From the NCBI RefSeq assembly GCF_004920835.1, contig NZ_QFHO01000015.1:37508-101507 (forward strand): a stretch of DNA of 64,000 nucleotides. Reading direction: 5' to 3'. Shown here in pieces: positions 55,963-64,000 of the stretch. Both the position numbers and the translations under genes were made by a program. This DNA is from Stenotrophomonas maltophilia (GTDB lineage: Bacteria > Pseudomonadota > Gammaproteobacteria > Xanthomonadales > Xanthomonadaceae). The stretch's first letter is position 1, and every line of letters begins with the position of its first letter. Under the pieces are notes generated by a model. That model saw nothing but the letters and a program-made list of their open reading frames with translations. It did no database searches and was not told where the DNA came from.

Positions 55963-57207
55963 CTAGCCCTTCAGCCTTCCGGACACGGAATAGAGCGGTT
56001 CCAGCAGCCATTCATAAAGTTTGCGACGCTCCCCCATGATATCTGCCTCGAGCTGCATGCCAGGGCGAAGCGGCTCCATTTTCCCGTATGCCAGCACTCC
56101 CTGCTGATCCAACGAGACCAAGACTCGATATAGAGGCTGCTTCGTGTCGCCGTCCTTCTGGTTCCCCGTCAAAGCGCTGCGAGAGATGCGGATAACCGTT
56201 CCTTCGTGAGCTCCAAATTTCTGATGGGGATAGGCCTGGTAGCGCAGCAGAACCCGGTCGCCTGATTTAACGAAACCTATGGCTGAACTGGGCACCAGCA
56301 GCTGTGCTCGAAGCTCGGACCCCTTGGGAAGCAGGCTGAGAATGGGTTGGCCGGGCTGCACCGCCTGGCCAGCCTCAACGAGTCGATTTGCCACCAGCCC
56401 AGTTACCGGGGCTCGAAGGAGCAGCTCTCCGTCAGCCTCCATCCGAATGAACTCCTGATTCAACGCGGCAAGATCACGCTCAGACACTGCCTTGGCGGAT
56501 AGCCTTTGATGGGGAATTTCTGCAAGCCGCTGCTCCAGTTCGGCCAGGTTCCGCCGAATCGAGGTTGCTTGGCGTTGAAGGGCTTGTTGCGCATTGACCG
56601 CCTCAAGCATCGATTGCTCTTGTTGGTTGATCTGAATCAGGCTTACGTAGCGCTCATCCTCGACGCTCCGATAGCGGGCGAGGGTCTCGCGCCCGATTCT
56701 CACCTGCTCGCCACGGGTATGAATCTCCGCGTCGATCTGCGAAAGCTCACGCAACATCGCAGAGCGCTGGGTCTTGGCGCCATCCTGTTGAGCTGCCAGC
56801 TGTCTATCCTGAAATTCGCTCATCGCACCCACACTGGCTATGCGGGAGCGTTGTGCGTCGAGCAATGTTGATACGGCGTCCTGACCTGAGGACGTTACCC
56901 GAGGCACGTTGATCGTCAGCAGTCCATCCTGGCGTTGCACATGATCGCCTTCTTCGACGTCCAGTCTTGCGACCACTCCAGCGGATGGAGCGACGACCGT
57001 GGAAAGCCCGAGGTCGGGTACAAGCTCACCAGGAACCCGCGATCTGCGCGAATACTCGCCGATCCAGAAGAAGCTGACGATGCCTATGGCCGCTATCGCT
57101 GCGAATACCGCCAGAAGCCAGAACCGGAATGGCTGTACGAGGGATATCCCGCCCAGCCAGCTTCGCCGCTGGGCATCAATCGCCTCCTTGCGGAAGAGGC
57201 CGCTCAT
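55963..57207 (-). CDS. HlyD-family secretion adaptor (microcin export type)
   Basis: 414 residues: a single N-terminal transmembrane helix (FWLLAVFAAIAAIGIVSFFWI), split biotinyl-lipoyl halves (VVAPSAGVVARLDVEEGDHV and LLLRAPVTGLVANRLVEAGQAV) and a long coiled coil between (~130-260). It resembles CvaA/MchE adaptors for microcin export. Its ATG overlaps the exporter stop (ATGA). The codon choice is more AT-rich than neighbours'. Confidence 0.9.
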   Translation of the reverse strand: MSGLFRKEAIDAQRRSWLGGISLVQPFRFWLLAVFAAIAAIGIVSFFWIGEYSRRSRVPGELVPDLGLSTVVAPSAGVVARLDVEEGDHVQRQDGLLTINVPRVTSSGQDAVSTLLDAQRSRIASVGAMSEFQDRQLAAQQDGAKTQRSAMLRELSQIDAEIHTRGEQVRIGRETLARYRSVEDERYVSLIQINQQEQSMLEAVNAQQALQRQATSIRRNLAELEQRLAEIPHQRLSAKAVSERDLAALNQEFIRMEADGELLLRAPVTGLVANRLVEAGQAVQPGQPILSLLPKGSELRAQLLVPSSAIGFVKSGDRVLLRYQAYPHQKFGAHEGTVIRISRSALTGNQKDGDTKQPLYRVLVSLDQQGVLAYGKMEPLRPGMQLEADIMGERRKLYEWLLEPLYSVSGRLKG

Positions 57208-59315
57208 GCAGTCAGCTCCGCTGCATCACCTCGTTCCGGCGCCAGGGAGCTGGATGTGTTCTGGGTCAGTACGTGCGCTACCGCCCCCGCCTGCATGAGC
57301 AGCACGCGGTCGGCGCTGGCGATGGTTTCCGGCCGATGGGCGATGATCACCCGAGTCAGTGCAAGCTGTTTTACGGACTCATTCACCAGTCTTTCGCGCT
57401 CCACATCAAGGTGGCTGGTTGCCTCGTCCAGGAAGAGCAATTGAGGTTTGCGATACAGGGCGCGAGCGAGGATCACCCGTTGTTTCTGGCCTCCAGAGAG
57501 AGTCGTTCCCATATCGCTGATCAGGCTGTTGTAGCCCATGGGCATGGCCGCGATGTCGTCATGCACAGCAGCCAACCGCGCCGCCTCAAGCACTTTTCCT
57601 TCATCATGGTCATCTTCTTCGAAGGAAATGTTGTCGCTGACACTTCCTGCGAAAAGCTGGTCATCCTGCATCACCGCTCCGATCATGCGGCGGTAGTCGC
57701 TTTTGCTTATCCTTGATAAGGGCACGCCGCCAATGCGGACCTGACCCTCGGTCGGCTGTAGGAGCCCAAGAAGTATCTTGACCAGCGTAGTCTTCCCGCA
57801 GCCTGAAGGGCCGATGATTGCAACGGACTCACCGGCGTCCACCACAAAGCTGCAGTTCTTCAGCACCCATGGCTCCCCAGGGGCGTAGCGGAAGCCAAGT
57901 CCCTCGACCTCAATGCGGAGTCCGTCTGGCAACAGGGCGTTTCCGTTGGAAGTGTCGCGCTCTGGCTCGGTGAGAACAATGTCGGAGAGTCGCTCGCCGT
58001 GAAGGCGAAGCATGCGGAACTCCACCCACTTGTCGATCAACGCTCCGACGCGCTGCGAGAACTGGTCCTTATAGGCGAGGTACGCAATGAGCATGCCGAC
58101 GGAGAACACGTTGTCCATGGCCAGTAGTGCCCCGAGCCAGATCACTGCAATGCGTTCCAGGCCAAACAGCAACTGATTGGCACCACTGAAGCTCAGCCCA
58201 AACTTCGAGAGCCAAACGTCTTGATTGACAGTCTCGTTCATGAGGTTGAAGTAGCCTGCTTGGCGAACTGATTCGCGGCCAGCGACTTTTATCGACTGCA
58301 CTCCCCGAATTGACTCAAGAAGATGGCTCTCCTGTCGTGCCCCGGCGATCAGCTGCTTCTCTGTGCCTCGCCGCAGGGGAGGGAATGCACAGGCACGTGC
58401 AATTGCATACAGAACAACCGCGAGCAGCGTGACCAGCGCCAGCTTCCAGCTGTAGAGCAGCATCATTCCCAGGGTCACAACTGCCATGAGGCCATCGATG
58501 AGTGCCTCTACGAAGCTGGTTGTCAGTGTTCTCTGAATGGCCTGGATGCTTCCCATCCGTGACGTGACATCACCTAGATGGCGCTTCTCGAAATAGTCCA
58601 AGGGCAAATGCAGGAGGTGGCGGAAGACGTTGCCAGTCCATTGCAGGTTGAGTCGGTTTGATAGATAGATGACCGCCCTGCCTCGAATCTGCCCAATACA
58701 TACTTGCAGCAAAAGCGCCAGAGCGAACCCCGTGCCCAGCACGGTCAGCAAGTCTCTGTCATAGGCGACGAGCGCTTGATCCACGGTCCACTGCATGAAG
58801 AACGGTGCTATCAGGACGAATACCTGAAGTGCAACGGACAAGAGCAGCAGTAGCCCAAGAGACCGCCAAAGCCCCTCGATCCTGCCTGTCAGTTGTGCAA
58901 GCGAGACTGCTGGCGGGCGAGTGGTTGCCTGGAACTCGGCAGTTGGATGCAACTCCAGAGCAATGCCGGTGAAGTGGCGGGAGACCTCCTCCAGGGAAAG
59001 CCTACGCTTGCCATAAGCGGGATCCAGAAGGGTGACGCCGTTGCGATGAACTTTGCTGATTACAACAAAGTGGTTGAGGTCCCAGTGCGCTATGCATGGC
59101 AACTGAAGTTGGCTCAGGTGCTCCAGGTCCAAGCGCAGGGGACGGCAACGAAAGCCCAGGCTTCCCGCGATTTCCATGATCTGGGCGAGAGTGGCACCCT
59201 TGAGGGAAAGTGTATGGCGACGACGAAGCACCCGGAGTCCGATGTTGTTGCCATGATGCGATGCAATCATGGCCAGGCAAGCGAGTCCGCATTCCGCTGC
59301 CTCGGATTGAATCAC
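57204..59315 (-). CDS. Peptidase-containing ABC bacteriocin exporter (C39)
   Basis: 703 residues. C39 peptidase domain: catalytic Cys in EAAECGLACLAMIA, His in HWDLNHFVVI, Asp in LLDPAYG. Transmembrane domain ~160-430. ATPase with GPSGCGKTTL, LSGGQKQRVILARAL and LLFLDEATSHLD. It cleaves double-glycine leaders and exports the peptide, as CvaB does. Start at GTG 59315 has no good ribosome site. An upstream in-frame stretch ends in TAG only 12 nt before, so the N terminus may be truncated. Confidence 0.93.
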   Translation of the reverse strand: MIQSEAAECGLACLAMIASHHGNNIGLRVLRRRHTLSLKGATLAQIMEIAGSLGFRCRPLRLDLEHLSQLQLPCIAHWDLNHFVVISKVHRNGVTLLDPAYGKRRLSLEEVSRHFTGIALELHPTAEFQATTRPPAVSLAQLTGRIEGLWRSLGLLLLLSVALQVFVLIAPFFMQWTVDQALVAYDRDLLTVLGTGFALALLLQVCIGQIRGRAVIYLSNRLNLQWTGNVFRHLLHLPLDYFEKRHLGDVTSRMGSIQAIQRTLTTSFVEALIDGLMAVVTLGMMLLYSWKLALVTLLAVVLYAIARACAFPPLRRGTEKQLIAGARQESHLLESIRGVQSIKVAGRESVRQAGYFNLMNETVNQDVWLSKFGLSFSGANQLLFGLERIAVIWLGALLAMDNVFSVGMLIAYLAYKDQFSQRVGALIDKWVEFRMLRLHGERLSDIVLTEPERDTSNGNALLPDGLRIEVEGLGFRYAPGEPWVLKNCSFVVDAGESVAIIGPSGCGKTTLVKILLGLLQPTEGQVRIGGVPLSRISKSDYRRMIGAVMQDDQLFAGSVSDNISFEEDDHDEGKVLEAARLAAVHDDIAAMPMGYNSLISDMGTTLSGGQKQRVILARALYRKPQLLFLDEATSHLDVERERLVNESVKQLALTRVIIAHRPETIASADRVLLMQAGAVAHVLTQNTSSSLAPERGDAAELTA

Positions 59316-59477
59316 GACGTCAATGATCTAACGCTCCCAAAAAGGCCACAAGGCTGACATGAAAATAATGGGAAACTCAGGCGCGTGCCCAATGGCCATC
59401 ATGTGCGTCTTGAGGAAGGGCGGGTTGTAAGTCCACGCTGGAACATGTGGGGGCCTAGGGGATGTTTGGTAACGGTC

Positions 59478-60104
59478 CTAGAGAAGAGGATGGAGAAGCG
59501 CCCAATGCATGATGGAAAGATTGATAACTCCATGAATTATGGATCGCTGGAAAGTGTTCAGGCCAAAAACTATCGCACCAATGCAGAGAATCACCGAGTA
59601 GATGAAAGAAGACACAACTGCATCGACGTGGACCGCAGCGAACAGCGCGCTAACGATAATGGCACCCGCGACTTTTCCGAAGTAGTGAGAGGCTCCATCC
59701 AGAAAGAGATGTCTCACGACCTTTTCCTCAAAAAGTGGAGCGACGACGCAGCTGGTTACGATGCCGAGCAAATAGAATTTGAATGGAACTTCATTCAATG
59801 GTATGGGGTTGCTGGCATGTCCTGGGGGAAGCTCTGCAAAAGCAATCCAAAGTGCTCCACAAATGAGGCCGGCGCCAACCAACACAGGTAGAAGCCAGAA
59901 ATTCCATCTCCTTCCGGGTTCATTTGGAAATAGCCAGACGCAAGCGAGAAATGCGAGGAGCTCAGTCACCGCCTTTGATCCGAATACGTTGAATGAATCC
60001 AGAACCCCCTGGGTCGCCCCAACGGCTACCGTCGCAATCGCTGCGGCGAATATCTTGTTCTCCGCAATAGGGCGGGGTCTTCGATGGGCAAATCTTTGAA
60101 GCAT
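59478..60104 (-). CDS. CPBP-family intramembrane metalloprotease-like protein
   Basis: 208 residues, several transmembrane helices. The CPBP/Abi motifs are present: FEEKVVRHLFLD (EExxxR), FAAVH (motif 2 His) and IIHGVIN (HxxxN). In bacteriocin clusters such proteins act in self-immunity or maturation. The start at ATG 60104 has GGAGCAAGGAAAC upstream; a TTG at 60119 is less likely. It lies between precursor and exporter genes. Confidence 0.87.
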   Translation of the reverse strand: MLQRFAHRRPRPIAENKIFAAAIATVAVGATQGVLDSFNVFGSKAVTELLAFLACVWLFPNEPGRRWNFWLLPVLVGAGLICGALWIAFAELPPGHASNPIPLNEVPFKFYLLGIVTSCVVAPLFEEKVVRHLFLDGASHYFGKVAGAIIVSALFAAVHVDAVVSSFIYSVILCIGAIVFGLNTFQRSIIHGVINLSIMHWALLHPLL

Positions 60105-60120
60105 GTTTCCTTGCTCCAAA

Positions 60121-60148
60121 GGTCTAGGCCCGAAATGGCGCCTAGACC
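60121..60148 (-). terminator. Hairpin between bacteriocin precursor and CPBP gene
   Basis: GGTCTAGGC pairs with GCCTAGACC (9-bp perfect stem, 10-nt loop), 19 nt after the precursor stop. Only three T's follow on the minus strand, so it is probably an attenuator that favours precursor transcripts. Confidence 0.6.
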
Positions 60149-60167
60149 CCTACTTATGCTGCCTGAA

Positions 60168-60362
60168 TCAGCGAGCCATGATGTAGTGATAGATCAGGCC
60201 GGCAGCGCCAATTCCACTGAATGGTGCGATCCTTCCGTACATATACGCAGCATTGCCAAAATCATTGAGCGTTCCGGTGACGTGGGTGCCGTTGCTTGGG
60301 CCAATCTGGATGCGAACACCGCCCGAAATTTCTGCAACTTCAAGTTCATTTAGATCACGCAT
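60168..60362 (-). CDS. Double-glycine-leader bacteriocin/microcin-like precursor
   Basis: 64 residues. Leader MRDLNELEVAEISGG has the classical pattern (L at -12, V at -7, I at -4, GG at -2/-1). The predicted mature peptide is 49 residues, Gly/Ala-rich, without cysteine, with a hydrophobic C-terminal GIGAAGLIYHYIM reminiscent of pore-forming class II microcins. ATG 60362 has GGAGG just upstream. Next to the exporter that would process it. Confidence 0.85.
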   Translation of the reverse strand: MRDLNELEVAEISGGVRIQIGPSNGTHVTGTLNDFGNAAYMYGRIAPFSGIGAAGLIYHYIMAR

Positions 60363-60538
60363 ACAGCCTCCATTTCCAAGTTGTTGAGACAGTCATCCTC
60401 GTGAGCCCGCGCAGCGCGTCGAGCATGAGCCAAGCCGCACCGACAGTCATTCATGTGGCTACGATGCCGATTGTGCTGGCAAGGCTCTTGTGTAAGAACG
60501 GATTGAGGCGAGGCCTCCCCCCATTCCCACCTTAGCTG

Positions 60539-60556
60539 GGTTCACGTTTGGTTCAC
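60539..60556 (-). promoter_or_regulatory. Direct repeat upstream of the bacteriocin gene
   Basis: Minus strand: GTGAACC-AAAC-GTGAACC, two heptamers 11 bp apart (one helical turn), ~180 bp before the precursor. A weak -10 (TAAGGT, ~60528-60533) follows. A regulator binding tandem sites is plausible. The rest of 60363-60804 shows no gene I can support. Confidence 0.4.
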
Positions 60557-60804
60557 ATCTTGGTTGGCCGCAGTACCGGCGCGCGTCAGGACAAGCTGCA
60601 AGCAGGTTGGTCGATACGCCGCCAGCAGGATTGGCACATGGCATTCCGTTCATTGCCGGATCTGTTCGAAGGCGTCAAGTGATTCCACAATGCGAGGGGC
60701 GATGAGTAGCTAATCATGGTCGCCGGCCAGGTGATCGCGCCGATCGTATGGCGACGGCGTACCGCACGACCTGGCCACAGTTCCATGGATTGTCCAGATC
60801 TACA

Positions 60805-60872
60805 GCGGGCAATAAAAAGCCCGGAAACCCACGTTGGTGGAATTTCCGGGCTTCTCCGGTTCGTGACGAACC
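60805..60872 (-). terminator. Terminator of tmRNA
   Basis: Minus strand, starting 6 nt past the tmRNA 3' end: GGTTCG-TCA-CGAACC palindrome, then AAGCCCGGAAATTCC... pairing with ...GGGTTTCCGGGCTTTTTATT. It is a near-identical copy of 55859-55927. Confidence 0.88.
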
Positions 60873-60878
60873 GTTCGT

Positions 60879-61271
60879 TGGTGGAGGTGGGCGGAATTGA
60901 ACCGCCGTCCGAAGGCACTCCATCCCCAGCACTACATGCTTAGCTCACCGTTGGATCTCATCCCCGAGCAGCACGGTGTGCAAAGCGCACCCGGGAACCA
61001 GCCTGTTTTGTTCTAGTGCCGGACTGACAGGCAGCCGCCCAGCGCGATTCCATGATAATGACTCTACGCTGCGAGCATGGACACAAGCAGTTTCGAGGCT
61101 CCGCCTAAGTCGGCAGAAGGTCACGCACCGCAGTTTTTAGGCTGCGAGAGCGACCGGAGCGTAGTTGTCGTCGTTGGCAACTAGAGTTTTGCAGCTGGAT
61201 TTACGAGGAAAGCTACCCCCTCGGCATGCGCCAGGCGACTTCACAACCCCCGTCGAAACCAATGCACCCCC
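60879..61271 (-). ncRNA. ssrA: Transfer-messenger RNA (tmRNA)
   Basis: Rescues stalled ribosomes with SmpB. The 5' end GGGGGTGCATTGGTTTCGACG and 3' end GGTTCAATTCCGCCCACCTC plus CACCA form the tRNA-like domain (7-bp acceptor stem, TTCAA T-loop). The tag reading frame at 61137-61178 encodes ANDDNYAPVALAA then TAA, a gammaproteobacterial degradation tag. Pseudoknot regions lie between tag and 3' end. About 393 nt. Confidence 0.95.
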
Positions 61272-61469
61272 GGTTTCTTCAAGTCTTGCAAGGCTTTCAG
61301 GTTCCAAGTTGACCAGATGTCGCCCAGGAACCTGCCTAACGGGGCAAATGGTACGGCAATCTTCCTGAACAGTCACGCGCGGGGATTTCCTCGCGCCCCC
61401 GCCGCTTGGCACGTTGCCATCCCCGGGGAGGCGTGCTCGAATTTCCCGACGTCATTCCACGGGCCTCCC

Positions 61470-62561
61470 ATGGTCGTATCCGTCAGCTCCGGCAAGATGC
61501 GACTGGGATGGGCGGGTGCGCTTGCCGCGGCCGTTCTTGCAATGCAGGCATGGCCCGTCGTAGCGGCCGAATCCCCGCAGGCGACGGTGGAGGTGGCTTA
61601 CAGCCCATCGCTGGACCTGTTCAACCTGCTCGACAACCTGCCCGATTGGCTGCCGGGATACACCGCTTCGGTCTACCGGGATGAATGGCAGCGGCGCTTC
61701 GGCCTGGACGAGCGGGACCGCGCGTTGTTGGCTGCCTATGCCGCATTCCGCCAGCGCACGTCACCCCTGGCGCGTGATCACGAGGTAATGGCCGCGGCGG
61801 CCGAGCGGGTGTTCGCAGGTGCAGATACCCGCGACGGCGATCCGTTCGCCAGCCATTTCCTGGCGGCAGAATCGTTCGATGCAGCCGTCAGGGCCGCGAT
61901 TATCGGCCAGGACCGCCGTGACCAGAGGCTGCTGTGGCGGTACTACGCGCACTTCGCCCCGCATGCCCGCCTGCTGCTGGCAGGGCAGGCGCCATTCAAC
62001 GCGAAGAAGCGCGAACTCGCACGGCAGCTGGCATCCCGCCCGGTCGGTGGGCTTGCGGCGCAGATGCAGGCGTTCTTCAGGGTGGATGCGCCAGCCACCT
62101 TCCAGGTGCGTTTCCTCTGGTGGCCGGATGCGACGCAGACCCAGGCCAAGCTGCGGGGCGGTTACATTTTTCTGTTCTCGACGTTCGATGCCGAGGAAGA
62201 CTGGGCACCGATCGTGATGCACGAGTACAGCCACTTTCTTTCAGCCGGGCAGCCGCCGGCGCAACGAAAGGCGTTGGCCGAAGCCTTTGTGACGTTGTGC
62301 CCGGCTGCGCTGACGCTGCGCAACCCATTGAATGCGCTGGAGGAACCGCTGGCGATCTATTGGGGCCAGTACCGGTTCGAGCAGGAGGTACGCGGTGACA
62401 CGCTGTCGCCGGAGTCGTCCTGGTACATCCAGCAGCATGCAGACCGGGCAGCGAAGGCCCTCGCGGTGGCGTTCCCGGCAACAGGTCCTGCGCCACGCCT
62501 GGAGGCCGGCCCGCTCTTGGATGCAGCGGCATCTGCCTGTGCTGACGCCAAGGCGAAATAG
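61470..62561 (+). CDS. Secreted zinc-metallopeptidase-like protein (HExxH)
   Basis: 363 residues from ATG 61470 (ATG 61497 is also possible). Signal peptide (LGWAGALAAAVLAMQAWPVVAA). The zinc motif is IVMHEYSHFLSAG (HEYSH) at ~250, and the downstream Glu could be in NALEEPLAIYWGQYRFEQE. The N-terminal half is helical. A named family cannot be assigned with certainty. The far-upstream start at 61317 is rejected because it lies in the tmRNA promoter region. Confidence 0.75.
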   Translation: MVVSVSSGKMRLGWAGALAAAVLAMQAWPVVAAESPQATVEVAYSPSLDLFNLLDNLPDWLPGYTASVYRDEWQRRFGLDERDRALLAAYAAFRQRTSPLARDHEVMAAAAERVFAGADTRDGDPFASHFLAAESFDAAVRAAIIGQDRRDQRLLWRYYAHFAPHARLLLAGQAPFNAKKRELARQLASRPVGGLAAQMQAFFRVDAPATFQVRFLWWPDATQTQAKLRGGYIFLFSTFDAEEDWAPIVMHEYSHFLSAGQPPAQRKALAEAFVTLCPAALTLRNPLNALEEPLAIYWGQYRFEQEVRGDTLSPESSWYIQQHADRAAKALAVAFPATGPAPRLEAGPLLDAAASACADAKAK

Positions 62562-62636
62562 CGTTGGGCGCTGCGCCAGGCTCGCGCAGGGTTGATAGCA
62601 TCAGAATCCTGGATATGCAGCCTATGGACGGAGCCG

Positions 62637-63068
62637 ATGCCGCTTGAAATCGCTGTAACGGATGAACCCGGCAACGAGGCGCTGGACCTGATTGGCAGTG
62701 GCCTGGACCAGTTCAATCTGGATGCTGCGGGGTATGCCGATCGACGCGCGCTGGCGGTACTGGTTACCGATCCGGCCAGCGGCAAGGTGTTAGGGGGCCT
62801 TACAGGGCGAACGTCGCTGGGCCTGTGGTTTGTCGATCTGTTCCATCTACCACCGGCGTATCGCGGCACTGGGCTGGGCTCGCGTGTGCTGAAGGCTGCG
62901 GAAGACGAGGCGCGGCGGCGGGGTTGCCGCTCCGGTGTGCTGTACACCATCAGCTTCCAGGCGCCGGACTTCTATGTGAAGCATGGCTGGACCGTATTCG
63001 GTGAAGTGCCGTGCGATCCGCCCGGTGCGTGCAGGGTGTTCCTCAGCAAGGATCTGTCAGCAGGCTAA
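62637..63068 (+). CDS. GNAT-family N-acetyltransferase
   Basis: 143 residues with the acetyl-CoA motif FHLPPAYRGTGLGSRVLKAAEDEARRRG (R-G-x-G-L/G). The C-terminal SFQAPDFYVKHGWTVFGEV is the usual FYxxxGF block. The substrate is unknown. ATG 62637 (GGAG upstream) is preferred over 62592. Confidence 0.88.
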   Translation: MPLEIAVTDEPGNEALDLIGSGLDQFNLDAAGYADRRALAVLVTDPASGKVLGGLTGRTSLGLWFVDLFHLPPAYRGTGLGSRVLKAAEDEARRRGCRSGVLYTISFQAPDFYVKHGWTVFGEVPCDPPGACRVFLSKDLSAG

Positions 63069-63208
63069 GCACGGCCGCCACCCGCGCGTCTTGTCAATCC
63101 GCAACTTGTTGTAGAGCGCCTGTCATAGCGGATTGCTAACTTCGTGGGCACGAATTTGCGACACACTGGCAACGACCATCCAAGCCAGGACAGACACGGA
63201 GACGGTGG

Positions 63209-63781
63209 GTGACCGATGCAAGCCAACAACGCAGCCTGCGGCAGCTGATCGGGCCGGTCGGCGCCGACTACCAGCGGCGTGCGCTGCCACCCGGCTGGGT
63301 CTGGGCGGTGCTTGCGGTGCTGCTGGCGGCCACCTGGCTGACTGAGTTGCCGGCTACCGCCGCTGCCGCGTTGGTGGCCAGCGCGGTGGTGGTGCATTGG
63401 TCGCAGCGGGGCCGGTTCCATTGGCTGGGCTGGCGCCTGCCGGCGCTGGCGGTGCTGGCTGCCCTGCTGTGGGGGCCGGAGGTGCTGTCGCAGTGGTTTG
63501 AGCACGGGCTGGCCATGGTCCTGATGTCGCTGGCCAGCCTCAGTATTGGTGTGCACGTGTGGCAGTCGCGGCAGATGGCCCGGCAGCTGCAGGTCGCGGC
63601 TGATGCGCTGGATGACGCCCAACTACTGGCGCTGTTGCCGGCTGATGCGGCTGAACTGGCCCGCAAATGGCGGGCGGGCGATGACCGCTACGCGCCGGAA
63701 CTGGCCGTGGTGATGCACTTGGCAGTGATGCATGCGGCGCTGGCGCCGCGGATGCGCAGGCAGGGCATTCTGGCTGGCTGA
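63209..63781 (+). CDS. Membrane protein of unknown function
   Basis: 190 residues. Three or four N-terminal hydrophobic helices (WVWAVLAVLLAATWL, ATAAAALVASAVVVHW, ALAVLAALLWGPEVL, GLAMVLMSLASLSIGVHVW) precede a cytoplasmic C-terminal region with AADALDDAQLLALLPADAAELARKW. Starts at GTG 63209 with GGAG 7 nt upstream. I recognise no family. Confidence 0.72.
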   Translation: MTDASQQRSLRQLIGPVGADYQRRALPPGWVWAVLAVLLAATWLTELPATAAAALVASAVVVHWSQRGRFHWLGWRLPALAVLAALLWGPEVLSQWFEHGLAMVLMSLASLSIGVHVWQSRQMARQLQVAADALDDAQLLALLPADAAELARKWRAGDDRYAPELAVVMHLAVMHAALAPRMRRQGILAG

Positions 63782-63794
63782 GCCGCATCGTGTT

Positions 63795-63881
63795 GTAGAG
63801 CCGAGCCCATGCTCGGCTGCTTCACCGCAGTCGAGCATGGCTCGACTCTACAAATGCCGAAGCCGAGCATGGCTCGGCTCT
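63795..63881. repeat. Cluster of three GTAG-type repeats
   Basis: GTAGAGCCGAGCCCATGCTC, its inverted relative GAGCATGGCTCGACTCTAC, and AGCCGAGCATGGCTCGGCTC follow one another after the membrane-protein gene. The remaining 63882-64000 shows no gene. Confidence 0.85.
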
Positions 63882-64000
63882 TATCTCTTGCGACTCTGGC
63901 ACCTTAGGTGCCGAGAGCCCGGCGCGGGCGACCGTTCGGCTCTAGGTCTTCTCGATCGCTCTGTAGCAAGGATCTCCGCGCCGGTTTCTCCCTGATCCGC

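Larger units (their letters stand above)
55859..60872. other. Candidate acquired block bounded by direct repeats
   Basis: Two copies of a ~68-bp sequence (55859-55927 and 60805-60872; one substitution, one A-run indel) flank the bacteriocin/exporter genes. The block reads visibly lower in GC and in codon bias than its neighbours. It abuts tmRNA, a common integration site. No integrase or transposase is present, and the repeats lie outside the ssrA 3' end, so the mechanism is open. Confidence 0.4.

Noticed and set aside
59385..59891. 168-codon plus-strand frame over the CPBP gene
   Set aside because: Antisense to a gene with clear CPBP motifs, with no family likeness or ribosome site.
61317..61469. 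Upstream extension of the HExxH protein
   Set aside because: Adds an unlikely leader before the signal peptide and overlaps the tmRNA promoter region.

Overview
The window is a high-GC gammaproteobacterial chromosome segment. It is almost certainly Stenotrophomonas maltophilia or a very close relative. The evidence is an Entner-Doudoroff cluster with xanthomonad gene order, a complete smeU1-V-W-U2-X efflux operon beside a LysR gene, an hchA-smoR pair, and dozens of GTAG-type palindromic intergenic repeats typical of S. maltophilia. I had no database access. Names rest on motifs, gene order and family knowledge.

Left part (1-26.8 kb) is mostly housekeeping. It holds zwf-glk-pgl-edd (minus strand, genes overlapping by 4 nt), a sugar-type ABC ATPase, ygfZ, and the succinate dehydrogenase operon sdhCDAB. 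Two assembly factors bracket that operon: an SDHAF4-like protein in front and sdhE behind. Then come ygfX, a Lol permease with lolD, yggX-mutY, ftsY, a tiny solitary rod-like protein, htpG, rsmD-coaD, a ferredoxin, ggt, a metallo-beta-lactamase-fold hydrolase, psiF and upp. The htpG/rsmD gap is packed with several classes of palindromic repeat.

Middle (26.9-44.8 kb). A four-gene unit encodes a TonB receptor, a lipoprotein beta-propeller phytase, a secreted metallophosphatase and a secreted family I pyrophosphatase, and reads as an organophosphate/phytate scavenging cassette. After an SMI1/KNR4-like gene, a photolyase and an OmpA-family lipoprotein comes the smeRv / smeU1VWU2X drug-efflux locus. 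A possible coupled small ORF precedes smeU1.

Right part (44.8-64 kb) is accessory-rich. It has three tandem paralogous small secreted two-cysteine proteins, the LuxR solo smoR with hchA, and, divergent from hchA, what I regard as the most exciting item. This is a 32-residue peptide ending in an aromatic residue at every third position (W-x2-W-x2-W-x2-F), followed by a palindromic RNA hairpin and a cytochrome P450 with unusual active-site motifs. It looks like a P450-modified RiPP system. Further right are a lipase-like lipoprotein, a subtilisin-family protease with a 7-bp tandem repeat upstream, and a lower-GC block. That block encodes a double-glycine bacteriocin-like precursor, a CPBP membrane protein, a peptidase-containing ABC exporter and an HlyD adaptor. 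It lies next to the tmRNA gene and between two ~68-bp copies of the ssrA terminator sequence, which suggests acquisition. The window ends with a secreted HExxH protein, a GNAT acetyltransferase, a membrane protein and more GTAG repeats.
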